A stretch of 64,000 nucleotides of DNA from an uncultured Eubacteriales bacterium (GTDB lineage Bacteria > Bacillota > Clostridia > Oscillospirales > Acutalibacteraceae): contig CAKSLH010000002.1 of the NCBI GenBank assembly GCA_934466515.1, positions 258,155-322,154 on the forward strand, given 5' to 3'. Below, one piece after another: positions 8,182 to 15,056 of this stretch (positions are counted from its first letter, which is position 1; each line of letters opens with the position of its first letter). Made by a program: the position numbers and the translations under genes. Below the pieces are notes generated by a model. The model was not told the DNA's origin and did no database searches. It was given only the letters and a program-made list of their open reading frames with translations.

Positions 8182-9016
8182 CTTCTGCAACCCCCAAATA
8201 TGCGTCGATAACGCGTTTGTTTGACTGAATTTCGGAGGGAACACCCTCGGCGATTTCTTTTCCGAAGTCAATAACATAAATTCTGTCGGAAATATCCATT
8301 ACAAGATTCATGTGATGCTCGATAAGCAAAATCGACAAATCGAATTTTGAGCGAATGAAATGGATAAATTCCGTAAGCTCTTCCGTTTCCTGCGGATTCA
8401 TTCCGGCGGCGGGCTCGTCTAAGAGCAAAAGCGTCGGCTCGGTAGCAAGAGCACGGGCAATTTCAAGCTTTCTCTGCTTTCCGTAGGGAAGAGAGGTGGC
8501 TATTTCGTCCTTAACATCCAAAAGGTCGACAAGCTTTAAAAGGTCAAGGGTTTCCTGCCGCATTTTTTCCTCTTCCTTGTAATTAAGCTTGAAAGTCGCG
8601 GTGAAAAGATTGGATGTTCTTCTTAAATGCTTTGCGGTAAGAACATTTTCAAAAACGGTCATTGATTTGAATAGACGGATATTTTGAAAGGTTCTCGCCA
8701 TGCCGAGCTTAGTAAGCTTATCGGGAGTTTTTGAAATAACCTTTTTGTATTTTCCGAAATTTTCTCCCGCATAGAGCTTTTTCATTTTGCCCTGAGGATG
8801 ATTTTCGATAACCAATTCGTCATTAAAATATATAGCGCCGTTCGTCGGCTCGTAAATTCCGGTGATAGCATTGAAGGCAGTTGTTTTTCCGGCTCCGTTA
8901 GGTCCGATAAGAGCAACGGTTTCGCCCTTGTTTACTTCCATAGAAAAATTGTTCACGGCTATAACGCCGCCGAACTGCATTGTAAGATTTTCAACCTTTA
9001 AAACATGCTCTGCCAT
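8174..9016 (-). CDS. livG: Branched-chain amino acid ABC transporter ATPase LivG
   Basis: First ATPase of the Liv importer, 280 residues. It shows Walker A GPNGAGKTT (38-46), the LivG-type signature LPYGKQRKLEIARAL, Walker B LLLLDEPAAGMNPQE and LLIEHHM. An insert of about 30 residues after the Walker A region (around residues 70-95, MKKLYAGENFGKYKK) is somewhat longer than in typical LivG. It is coupled to livM by a one-base TGATG overlap and to livF by an eight-base overlap. Confidence 0.93.
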   Translation of the reverse strand: MAEHVLKVENLTMQFGGVIAVNNFSMEVNKGETVALIGPNGAGKTTAFNAITGIYEPTNGAIYFNDELVIENHPQGKMKKLYAGENFGKYKKVISKTPDKLTKLGMARTFQNIRLFKSMTVFENVLTAKHLRRTSNLFTATFKLNYKEEEKMRQETLDLLKLVDLLDVKDEIATSLPYGKQRKLEIARALATEPTLLLLDEPAAGMNPQETEELTEFIHFIRSKFDLSILLIEHHMNLVMDISDRIYVIDFGKEIAEGVPSEIQSNKRVIDAYLGVAEDE

Positions 9017-10116
9017 CAGTTCTCACCGTCCTTTGCTTTTTGCTTTCGGCTTTTGCCGGTAATAAATCTGCCGAATTTAACCAGATCGTCATAAACTGAA
9101 ATCTCTCTAGAGCCCATAATGCCTTTTCTGAAGAAAAGAACAACGATCATTATAAGAACGGAGAATACAACCATTCGAAATCCCGGTCCTAAAAGCGGAA
9201 TTTTTGTTCCTGCTTTTGTAAAGGTCTCAACATCTAAGAATTTAAGCCACCATTCACTGCTCGCATAATAGATAAATGCAGCGATTACAGAGCCCGATAC
9301 CGAGCCTATTCCGCCGATAACGACAACGAGAAGTATCTGATAGGTCATGCTTGATGTGAACGAAACGGAGGAAACGCTCGTGTTGCACATTGCAAGCATA
9401 GCACCTGCTATTCCGCAGAAAAATGAGCTTGTAACAAAAGCAATCTGCTTGTGTCTTGCAAGATTTATTCCCATTGCCTCTGCGGCAACCTCATCGTCAC
9501 GGATAGCCTTAAAGGCTCTGCCGTAGGTTGAGTTAATCATAAGAATTATAATGAAAATACATATTCCCGCTATCGCTACATAAACAAGAATGTTCTTAGG
9601 AGCGGTAAAGCAGTTAATCGGGTCGGGTCCGTTTGTTAAAGGACCGAACTGCGTAAGCTGAACAAGTCCGCGGACGATTTCCGCAAATCCGAGAGTAGCT
9701 ATTGCAAGATAGTCGCTTTTAAGCCTTAAAACGGGAAGACCTACAAGAAAGGCGAAAAACGCCGCGACAATTCCTGCGATAAGTATTCCTATAACTAGCG
9801 GAAGCTGGAACTGAATGAGGCTGTCGCCGTAATTTCTGAAAACAGCTGTCCTTGAAGAAACAGGAATGGTGAAAATCGCATAAGCATAAGCGCCGAGAAG
9901 CATGAAGCCTGCCTGACCGAGGGAGAAAAGCCCTGTAAAACCGTTAAGCAAATTCATGGAAACCGCGGCGAGCGAAAATGTGCATACCTTTCTTAAAACC
10001 GAAAACCACATAGAGGTTTCGGGAACGGTAAACTGAATTACAACAAGACCGATAAGCAATAAAGCGATGAAGGCAAGATTGCAAAGAGTTCTTTTATTAA
10101 AAATACCTTTTTTCAT
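9016..10116 (-). CDS. livM: Branched-chain amino acid ABC transporter permease LivM
   Basis: Integral membrane permease of 366 residues with about ten hydrophobic segments. The family loop AIRDDEVAAEAMGINLARHK, which contacts the ATPases, is present, as are the glycine-rich GFTGLFSLGQAGFMLLGAYA and GGIGSVSGSVIAAF. The C-terminal tail is basic (RFITGKSRKQKAKDGEN). It lies three bases from livH and overlaps livG by one base. Confidence 0.93.
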   Translation of the reverse strand: MKKGIFNKRTLCNLAFIALLLIGLVVIQFTVPETSMWFSVLRKVCTFSLAAVSMNLLNGFTGLFSLGQAGFMLLGAYAYAIFTIPVSSRTAVFRNYGDSLIQFQLPLVIGILIAGIVAAFFAFLVGLPVLRLKSDYLAIATLGFAEIVRGLVQLTQFGPLTNGPDPINCFTAPKNILVYVAIAGICIFIIILMINSTYGRAFKAIRDDEVAAEAMGINLARHKQIAFVTSSFFCGIAGAMLAMCNTSVSSVSFTSSMTYQILLVVVIGGIGSVSGSVIAAFIYYASSEWWLKFLDVETFTKAGTKIPLLGPGFRMVVFSVLIMIVVLFFRKGIMGSREISVYDDLVKFGRFITGKSRKQKAKDGEN

Positions 10117-10119
10117 ATC

Positions 10120-11001
10120 TTACACCTTCTCCGTGGTTTTTTCGCCGAATATGCCCGTAGGCTTAACAACGAGTATAATTATAAGTAAAGCAAATGAGAT
10201 TACATCGCTGAAATCCGCAAGTCCGAATGCCTTCGATAAGCTTTCTATAACGCCTATCAAAAGCGCGCCGACAACAGCCCCGGGGACTGAGCCTATTCCT
10301 CCGACAACCGCGGCTATAAATGCCTTAATTCCGGGGGTTGAGCCTGCAAGGTGGTTAATACCCGTATTCTTTGCGAAGTATAAAACCGAGCCTACGGCGG
10401 CAAGGAAAGCGCCTATAGCAAATGTAACCGAAATAACATTATTGATTTTAATTCCCATAAGCTGAGAGGTCTCAAAATCCTTGGAAACCGCTCTCATTGA
10501 CATTCCGAACTTCGTGTGATTTATTACAATGACCAAAAGCACGGTTAAAACAATAGCGACAATCGGCGAAATAAATACCGCAAGCTTGTCTTTTACTCCG
10601 AAAAGACGGATACTGTCGCTGATAACCGGAATATCGGGGAACTGCTTTGAAAGTCCGCCCGTGATATAACAGACAAGATTCTGCAAAAGATAAGAAACGC
10701 CTATCGCCGAAATCATTACCGACATTCTCGGAGCCTGACGCAGGGGAGAATAAGCGCATTTTTCAATTAAAAAGCCTATAAATACGGTAAGAATAATCAT
10801 AACCGCAACCGACACCCAGATAGGCATTGTCGGGAAATCCGCCGCAAGATAAATCAGCATTATGCCGGAAACCATGAACAAATCGCCGTGTGCAAAGTTA
10901 ATGAGCTTCAGAATACCGTAAACCATAGTGTAGCCTATGGCAACAAGCGCAAACTGTCCGCCGGTTGCAAGGCCTCTTATCAGGTAAGGAACAATATTCA
11001 T
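10120..11001 (-). CDS. livH: Branched-chain amino acid ABC transporter permease LivH
   Basis: Membrane permease of 293 residues with about eight helices. Typical LivH features are the N-terminal GLATGGQFALVAIGYTMVYG, INFAHGDLFM, the coupling loop MRAVSKDFETSQLMGIKIN, and GGIGSVPGAVVGALLIGV. It pairs with LivM to form the channel. It lies 69 bases downstream of livJ, with AAAGGT as the ribosome site in that gap. Confidence 0.93.
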   Translation of the reverse strand: MNIVPYLIRGLATGGQFALVAIGYTMVYGILKLINFAHGDLFMVSGIMLIYLAADFPTMPIWVSVAVMIILTVFIGFLIEKCAYSPLRQAPRMSVMISAIGVSYLLQNLVCYITGGLSKQFPDIPVISDSIRLFGVKDKLAVFISPIVAIVLTVLLVIVINHTKFGMSMRAVSKDFETSQLMGIKINNVISVTFAIGAFLAAVGSVLYFAKNTGINHLAGSTPGIKAFIAAVVGGIGSVPGAVVGALLIGVIESLSKAFGLADFSDVISFALLIIILVVKPTGIFGEKTTEKV

Positions 11002-11070
11002 ATAAATAAACCTTTCAATACAAAAAGTACGGCAGGTAATTCCTACCGTACTATAAAAATTAAATTTTAA

Positions 11071-12336
11071 TTATTTTACTAAATCCCAAGCAAATTTAGC
11101 CATTACAGAGCCCTGGAAGGGATCGAGGAAGCAAGTACGGAAATAATAGTTGTTTCCTTCTGTAACAGAAGCGTTTGTACAGGAAATTCCGATTGCGGGC
11201 ATGCAGGCTGCTTCAAATGTCTTGGCAGCGGCAATGGAAACGCCCGAGCCGTAAGAGCCGAGAGAAATAAGAGCCTTCTTGCTTACAATGTTAGAAGCGG
11301 CTGTAACAGCGTTTTCTTCCAAAGAGCCGTTATCGCTTACATAAACCTCTACGGTGTACTTTTCGCCGGCAATTTCAACGGTGTTGTCAAGAGAGTTAGC
11401 ATACTGAATTCCGATAACCTCCTGCTTGCCGCCTGCGGCATTAGCGCCCGAAGTAGGCTCATAAACGCCGACAACTATCTTCTTGTTAGCAGTGTCAAGC
11501 TTGATTCCCTGAGCGTCGCCGTAGTCAAAAGCGGTAGCCTGAACAGCGTCGTTCTTAACGGTCTGAAGCTTCTTGAATTCAAACTTGCCGTCGCCTGCTT
11601 TTTTGATATAAGCGCTGTCTTTTATAGCGTCGCCGTTTTTATCAAACTGAATTTTACCTGCAACGCCGTTTTCATAAGTAAGGGTCCATAAAGCCTTTGC
11701 AACATCAACAGATGTAAGGTCGGCACCTTTTTCCTCGGCAGCTGCGCGGATTGCGGCAAGAGCAACATTATAAGCGTCAAATCCTAAAGCGGATACTGCG
11801 GCAACTATATCGTTTCCGCCGTTCATTTCATAATAATCCTTATTGTCATTGAGCCATTTTTTAAAGCCCTTGACGAAATCGGAAGCAGCGGTGGAAGACG
11901 AATCGTTTTCGTCAAAGAAGGTTGAGCAGTAAACCTCAAGGTCGGTTCCCTTTATAGCGTCTAAGATAACTGAGGATTCCCAAGTGTCTCCTGCGAGAAT
12001 CGGGCATTCAACGCCGAGGTCGTCTGCATTCTTAAGAAGGTTTGCGGCAACGGTTGTCGAGTTAGGAGCGAAAATAACATCCGCATTGTTGTCGAGTGCC
12101 TTCTGTAAATAGTCAGAGAAGTTTGTTGTGTTGGTGGGGAAGGTTTCCATTACAACCTTTCCGCCGAGTTCTTCAAAAGCAGTTTTGAAGTTGTTAGCAA
12201 GACCTAAGGAATATGTATCGCCTTTTTCAGCAATTACATAAGCTGTAAGCTTGCCGCTTGAACTTTTTGCGCCGCAGCCTGCAAGACAGGTAAGAGCCAT
12301 TGCGAGGCAGAGCAGCATTGCTACGATTTTTTTCAT
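11071..12336 (-). CDS. livJ: Liv-type substrate-binding lipoprotein with swapped (circularly permuted) halves
   Basis: Extracytoplasmic binding protein of the liv operon, 421 residues. The signal peptide ends in the lipobox LAGC, with Cys21 as lipid anchor. Residues 29-260 (YVIAEKGDTYSLGLANNFK... ADVIFAPNS... ILAGDTWES... GFDAYNVALAAI... GKIQFDKNGDAIK) correspond to the half that is normally C-terminal in LivJ/BraC. Residues 286-421 (KIVVGVYEPTSGANAAGGKQ... GSYGSGVSIAAAK... ISCTNASVTEGN... FRTCFLDPFQGSVMAKF) correspond to the normal N-terminal half, including the ligand-contact loops. The order is thus reversed about a point in the interlobe hinge. The frame is intact, starts behind GGAGGG, and ends just before livH, so this looks like a working permuted protein rather than a broken gene. 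Ligand identity (Leu/Ile/Val or another amino acid) is not known. Confidence 0.88.
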   Translation of the reverse strand: MKKIVAMLLCLAMALTCLAGCGAKSSSGKLTAYVIAEKGDTYSLGLANNFKTAFEELGGKVVMETFPTNTTNFSDYLQKALDNNADVIFAPNSTTVAANLLKNADDLGVECPILAGDTWESSVILDAIKGTDLEVYCSTFFDENDSSSTAASDFVKGFKKWLNDNKDYYEMNGGNDIVAAVSALGFDAYNVALAAIRAAAEEKGADLTSVDVAKALWTLTYENGVAGKIQFDKNGDAIKDSAYIKKAGDGKFEFKKLQTVKNDAVQATAFDYGDAQGIKLDTANKKIVVGVYEPTSGANAAGGKQEVIGIQYANSLDNTVEIAGEKYTVEVYVSDNGSLEENAVTAASNIVSKKALISLGSYGSGVSIAAAKTFEAACMPAIGISCTNASVTEGNNYYFRTCFLDPFQGSVMAKFAWDLVK

Positions 12337-12603
12337 TAGAAAAATCCCTCCGTTTTTAAATATAAAGACATTTTATCATAAATGCTATAAAAATGCTACA
12401 CTTTTTTCAGTGCAATATCATAAAAACTTATTTTTTAAATCATTAAACGGCTTTTGGTTAAAATAATTAACAAAAATCGAAATATTGCTTAAAAACTGTA
12501 TTTAATACGCGGACAAATTGTTTTTTTAATTCCATTGACAAACAAAATAAATATATGTTATTATAATTAAAATAATTCTAAATTTAAGAGAGTAGGTAAA
12601 AGA
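12337..12603. promoter_or_regulatory. Divergent control region between livJ and glyA
   Basis: A+T-rich 267-bp region driving livJ leftward and glyA rightward. On the minus strand a GATAAAAT at about 12372-12379 is a candidate -10 for livJ, but no good -35 is visible. No riboswitch or T-box hallmark was seen in it. Confidence 0.5.
12535..12564 (+). promoter_or_regulatory. Sigma-A promoter for glyA
   Basis: Consensus TTGACA at 12535-12540, an 18-base spacer, and TATTAT at 12559-12564 with an upstream TG. A second TATAAT overlaps at 12562-12567 but its spacing would be 21. It lies about 40 bases ahead of the glyA ATG. Confidence 0.75.
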
Positions 12604-13839
12604 ATGAATTTTTTTGAAGAGCTTTCTTCTTTTGACAGCGAGGTAGCGTCAGCCTGTGAAAAGGAGCTTAACCGCCAGCGAGGAAATATCGAGCTTATAG
12701 CTTCGGAGAATATCGTATCTAAAGCGGTGCTTCTTGCGGCAGGCGGAATTCTTACCAATAAATATGCCGAGGGATATCCCGCAAAGAGGTACTACGGCGG
12801 CTGTCAGTATGTCGATATCGTCGAGGATATCGCAAGAGAAAGAGCTAAAAAGCTTTTCGGCGCGGAGCATGCAAATGTTCAGCCCCACTGCGGAGCAAAC
12901 GCAAACCTTGCGGTTTTCTTTGCACTTTTAAATCCGGGGGATACCGTTATGGGAATGAATCTTTCTCAGGGCGGACATCTTTCTCACGGCTCGCCTGTTA
13001 ATATTTCGGGGAAATATTTTAATGTTGTGCCATACGGCGTAGACCCCGTAACCGAAACCATTGACTATGATAAAATGCAGGAAATCGCTTTTGAATGCAA
13101 GCCAAAGCTTATTATTGCGGGCGCGAGCGCATATTCGAGGATAATTGATTTTAAAAGAATAAGAGAAATTGCCGACAGTGTAGGCGCTTATTTAATGGTC
13201 GATATGGCTCATATCGCAGGTCTTGTAGCAGCAGGCGTTCATCCCTCTCCCGTGCCTTATGCAGATGTTGTAACAACTACTACCCATAAAACCTTAAGAG
13301 GTCCTCGCGGAGGAATGATATTATGCAAAGAGGAGCTTGCCAAGGCAATTGATAAGGCGGTATTCCCGGGAACTCAGGGCGGTCCGCTTATGCACATAAT
13401 CGCTGCTAAGGCGGTAGCCTTAGGCGAGGCGATGACCGATGAATTCAAGGAATATCAGAAGCAGATAGTCAAAAACGCCGCAAGACTTTGCGACGGACTT
13501 AAAAACCGCGGAATAAAAATTGTATCTAACGGTACGGATAACCACCTTATGCTTTTAGATCTTTCAAAAACAGGAATTACCGGAAAAGAGCTTGAAGCAT
13601 ATCTTGACGAGGTACATATAACCGCGAATAAGAATACAATTCCTAACGAAACCTTAAGTCCTTTTGTAACGAGCGGGCTTAGAATAGGAACTCCTGCCGT
13701 TACAACCAGAGGCTTTAAAGAGGAGCAAATGGATATAATCGCAAATTGGATTGCCGATACTGTATTTGACCATGAAGGCTCAAAGGTAAGAATAAGCGAA
13801 GAGGTAAGCGAACTTTGCCGTAAATTCCCGATTTATTGA
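12604..13839 (+). CDS. glyA: Serine hydroxymethyltransferase
   Basis: PLP enzyme that interconverts serine and glycine and charges tetrahydrofolate with a one-carbon unit. It has 411 residues, the usual bacterial length. Seen: IELIASENIVS (29-39), YAEGYPAKRYYGGC, HCGANAN, and the PLP-lysine motif TTTTHKTLRGPRGG with Lys229. It stands as a single gene between a consensus promoter and a bidirectional terminator. The ribosome site is a weak GAGAGTAGG, 5 bases ahead of the ATG. Confidence 0.97.
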   Translation: MNFFEELSSFDSEVASACEKELNRQRGNIELIASENIVSKAVLLAAGGILTNKYAEGYPAKRYYGGCQYVDIVEDIARERAKKLFGAEHANVQPHCGANANLAVFFALLNPGDTVMGMNLSQGGHLSHGSPVNISGKYFNVVPYGVDPVTETIDYDKMQEIAFECKPKLIIAGASAYSRIIDFKRIREIADSVGAYLMVDMAHIAGLVAAGVHPSPVPYADVVTTTTHKTLRGPRGGMILCKEELAKAIDKAVFPGTQGGPLMHIIAAKAVALGEAMTDEFKEYQKQIVKNAARLCDGLKNRGIKIVSNGTDNHLMLLDLSKTGITGKELEAYLDEVHITANKNTIPNETLSPFVTSGLRIGTPAVTTRGFKEEQMDIIANWIADTVFDHEGSKVRISEEVSELCRKFPIY

Positions 13840-13866
13840 ACTTATTTTTAGTTAAAGGTTAAAACT

Positions 13867-13889
13867 GCCTCCCTTGTCTAAAGGGAGGC
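13867..13889. repeat. Short palindrome GCCTCCC...GGGAGGC
   Basis: GCCTCCCTT and AAGGGAGGC are separated by a five-base loop (GTCTA), directly before the glyA terminator. Its CTCCC/GGGAG arms resemble the left part of the longer intergenic repeats at 18.3-18.7 and 23.6 kb, so it may be a remnant of that family. Confidence 0.5.
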
Positions 13890-13890
13890 T

Positions 13891-13932
13891 AAAAAAGGAC
13901 TGCCGTTAAAAATTTCGGCAGTCCTTTTTTTA
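13891..13932. terminator. Bidirectional terminator between glyA and the M23 peptidase gene
   Basis: AAAAAAGGACTGCCG (13891-13905) pairs with CGGCAGTCCTTTTTT (13916-13930) around a ten-base loop. T-runs occur on both strands, which fits the convergent genes on either side. Confidence 0.92.
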
Positions 13933-13964
13933 ATCAGCCCCTAAGCGATTAAGTCGAGGGCATT

Positions 13965-14669
13965 TTATTTAATGTTAAGAATTTCATTTGGAGAAATCGG
14001 TGCGCTGTCCTTGTAAACCTCAAGGTGCAAATGCGTGCTGTCCGCACATTCAAAGGGAATATCGCCGAGAAGTCCTATAGTGTCTCCCGCGTTTACGGTA
14101 TCGCCTGCGGCAATATTAACAGTCGAGAGTCCGCAGTATTTAACCGTGACGGTGCCGTGGTCTATAGTTACGGTTTTTCCTGTTGTAAGCGAGTTTTCTA
14201 CATTTGTTACCTTACCCGATGAAACCGATTTTATTTTACTGCCCTTTGCGGCCGCAATATCCACTCCTGTGTGAAGGCGCATATCGTCAAATGTTTTTGA
14301 ATATTGCAGTTCCGTGTCGCTGTAGCCCTTTGCTACCGTTCCGTCAACAGCCGAAACAAAGGTCTGCGCGGCAGGCTTGGAAGCGGTGCTGTTTTCCTTG
14401 ACCTCTGCTTTTGCAGGCTCTGAATAAGGCTCGCTGTCTACCTTCTGCTCAACAGGCGAGGATACGGAATTATCCTTCTTACTGTCATTATATGCACTGC
14501 CGCTCTGCGATGATGAAATATTTTTTTTGTCGGGAGTAGTTTTTTTTGCGTCATTTCCTGCGGTAATTCTTGTGACTATTGCGAGGACCGCAATACATCC
14601 TACTAAAACCGCATATAGACTTTTTTTGGCTTTTTTACTGTTGTTTTGCGAATAATCGGTATATTTCAT
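13965..14669 (-). CDS. Membrane-anchored M23 (LytM) metallopeptidase, SpoIIQ-like layout
   Basis: 234 residues: a short cytoplasmic stretch, one membrane helix (about 16-35), a low-complexity Ser/Lys/Glu linker (about 40-100), then an M23 domain. Zinc ligands are intact: HTGVD (His133, Asp137) and HLHLEV (His213, His215). The enzyme should cut peptide cross-links of peptidoglycan on the outer face of the membrane. Short size, single helix and lone LytM domain match SpoIIQ, which in clostridia often keeps its zinc site and works in engulfment, but the usual neighbour spoIIID is absent, so this role is inference. An AAGGAG ribosome site precedes the start. Confidence 0.82.
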   Translation of the reverse strand: MKYTDYSQNNSKKAKKSLYAVLVGCIAVLAIVTRITAGNDAKKTTPDKKNISSSQSGSAYNDSKKDNSVSSPVEQKVDSEPYSEPAKAEVKENSTASKPAAQTFVSAVDGTVAKGYSDTELQYSKTFDDMRLHTGVDIAAAKGSKIKSVSSGKVTNVENSLTTGKTVTIDHGTVTVKYCGLSTVNIAAGDTVNAGDTIGLLGDIPFECADSTHLHLEVYKDSAPISPNEILNIK

Positions 14670-14790
14670 TATGATTTCTCCTTGATTTTTTTGTCTGTTC
14701 TTAGTATGTACCGATTTATTAATATATATTCCCTAAAAAGTTAAAAATCCGTTCACACAAAATACAAAATTATCAGTTATCATATACTTG

Positions 14791-14903
14791 TACCGAGAGG
14801 GAGCCGCACCCTCGAAGGTATAATTCCTAAAAATTAGGAATTCTCTCCTCAAACCCCTTAAAAGTAAAAGAGAGTCGCGAAAGTGACTCTCTTTTACTTT
14901 TTA
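14791..14903 (+). ncRNA. Candidate small structured RNA ending in a terminator (unknown)
   Basis: Three hairpins in a row inside a 387-bp gap. The first (14791-14820) has TACC/GGTA and GAGGG/CCCTC stems around a GA-GAA internal loop. The second (14822-14842) is a perfect 9-bp stem. The third (14860-14903) is a perfect 17-bp terminator. TATACT just upstream (14783-14788) could be a -10. No riboswitch or sRNA family was recognised. It could be a free small RNA or an attenuator leader for the surface protein gene at 15057. Confidence 0.42.
14860..14903 (+). terminator. Strong terminator-like hairpin upstream of the surface protein gene
   Basis: A perfect 17-bp stem (14860-14876 with 14885-14901), loop GCGAAAGT, ends in TTTT. 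No plus-strand gene ends nearby, so it must end a transcript begun within the gap. On the minus strand it would sit upstream of the M23 gene. Confidence 0.7.
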
Positions 14904-14948
14904 TATGTGCCGCAGTGTATTTTAAAAAAAATAATATCATAAGAAAAC

Positions 14949-14979
14949 TTGCCGAAAGAGGCATTGACTCTTTCGGCAA
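14949..14979. other. Perfect 12-bp inverted repeat, possible operator
   Basis: TTGCCGAAAGAG and CTCTTTCGGCAA are separated by seven bases. No T-run follows on either strand, and it lies 78 bases ahead of the surface protein ATG, so it could be a regulator site or an RNA hairpin in the leader. Confidence 0.5.
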
Positions 14980-15056
14980 TAATACTGCACTTTAAATTTG
15001 ATTATGTTAAAATTATAATACTTTATATTACTTAGTCAACCGAAAGGAGCAAACCA

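Noticed and set aside
11071..12336. livJ as a frameshifted or broken gene
   Set aside because: The frame is continuous for 421 codons with a signal peptide, ribosome site and normal stop, and both halves are well conserved, so swapped order is the better description.
12337..12603. Riboswitch or T-box leader for livJ or glyA
   Set aside because: No T-box core, glycine-riboswitch or other leader hallmark was found; the region is A+T-rich with simple promoters.
14780..14905. Identification of the candidate RNA as a known riboswitch class
   Set aside because: The loops and conserved sequences of c-di-GMP, fluoride, guanidine, THF and glutamine classes that I compared from memory are not present.
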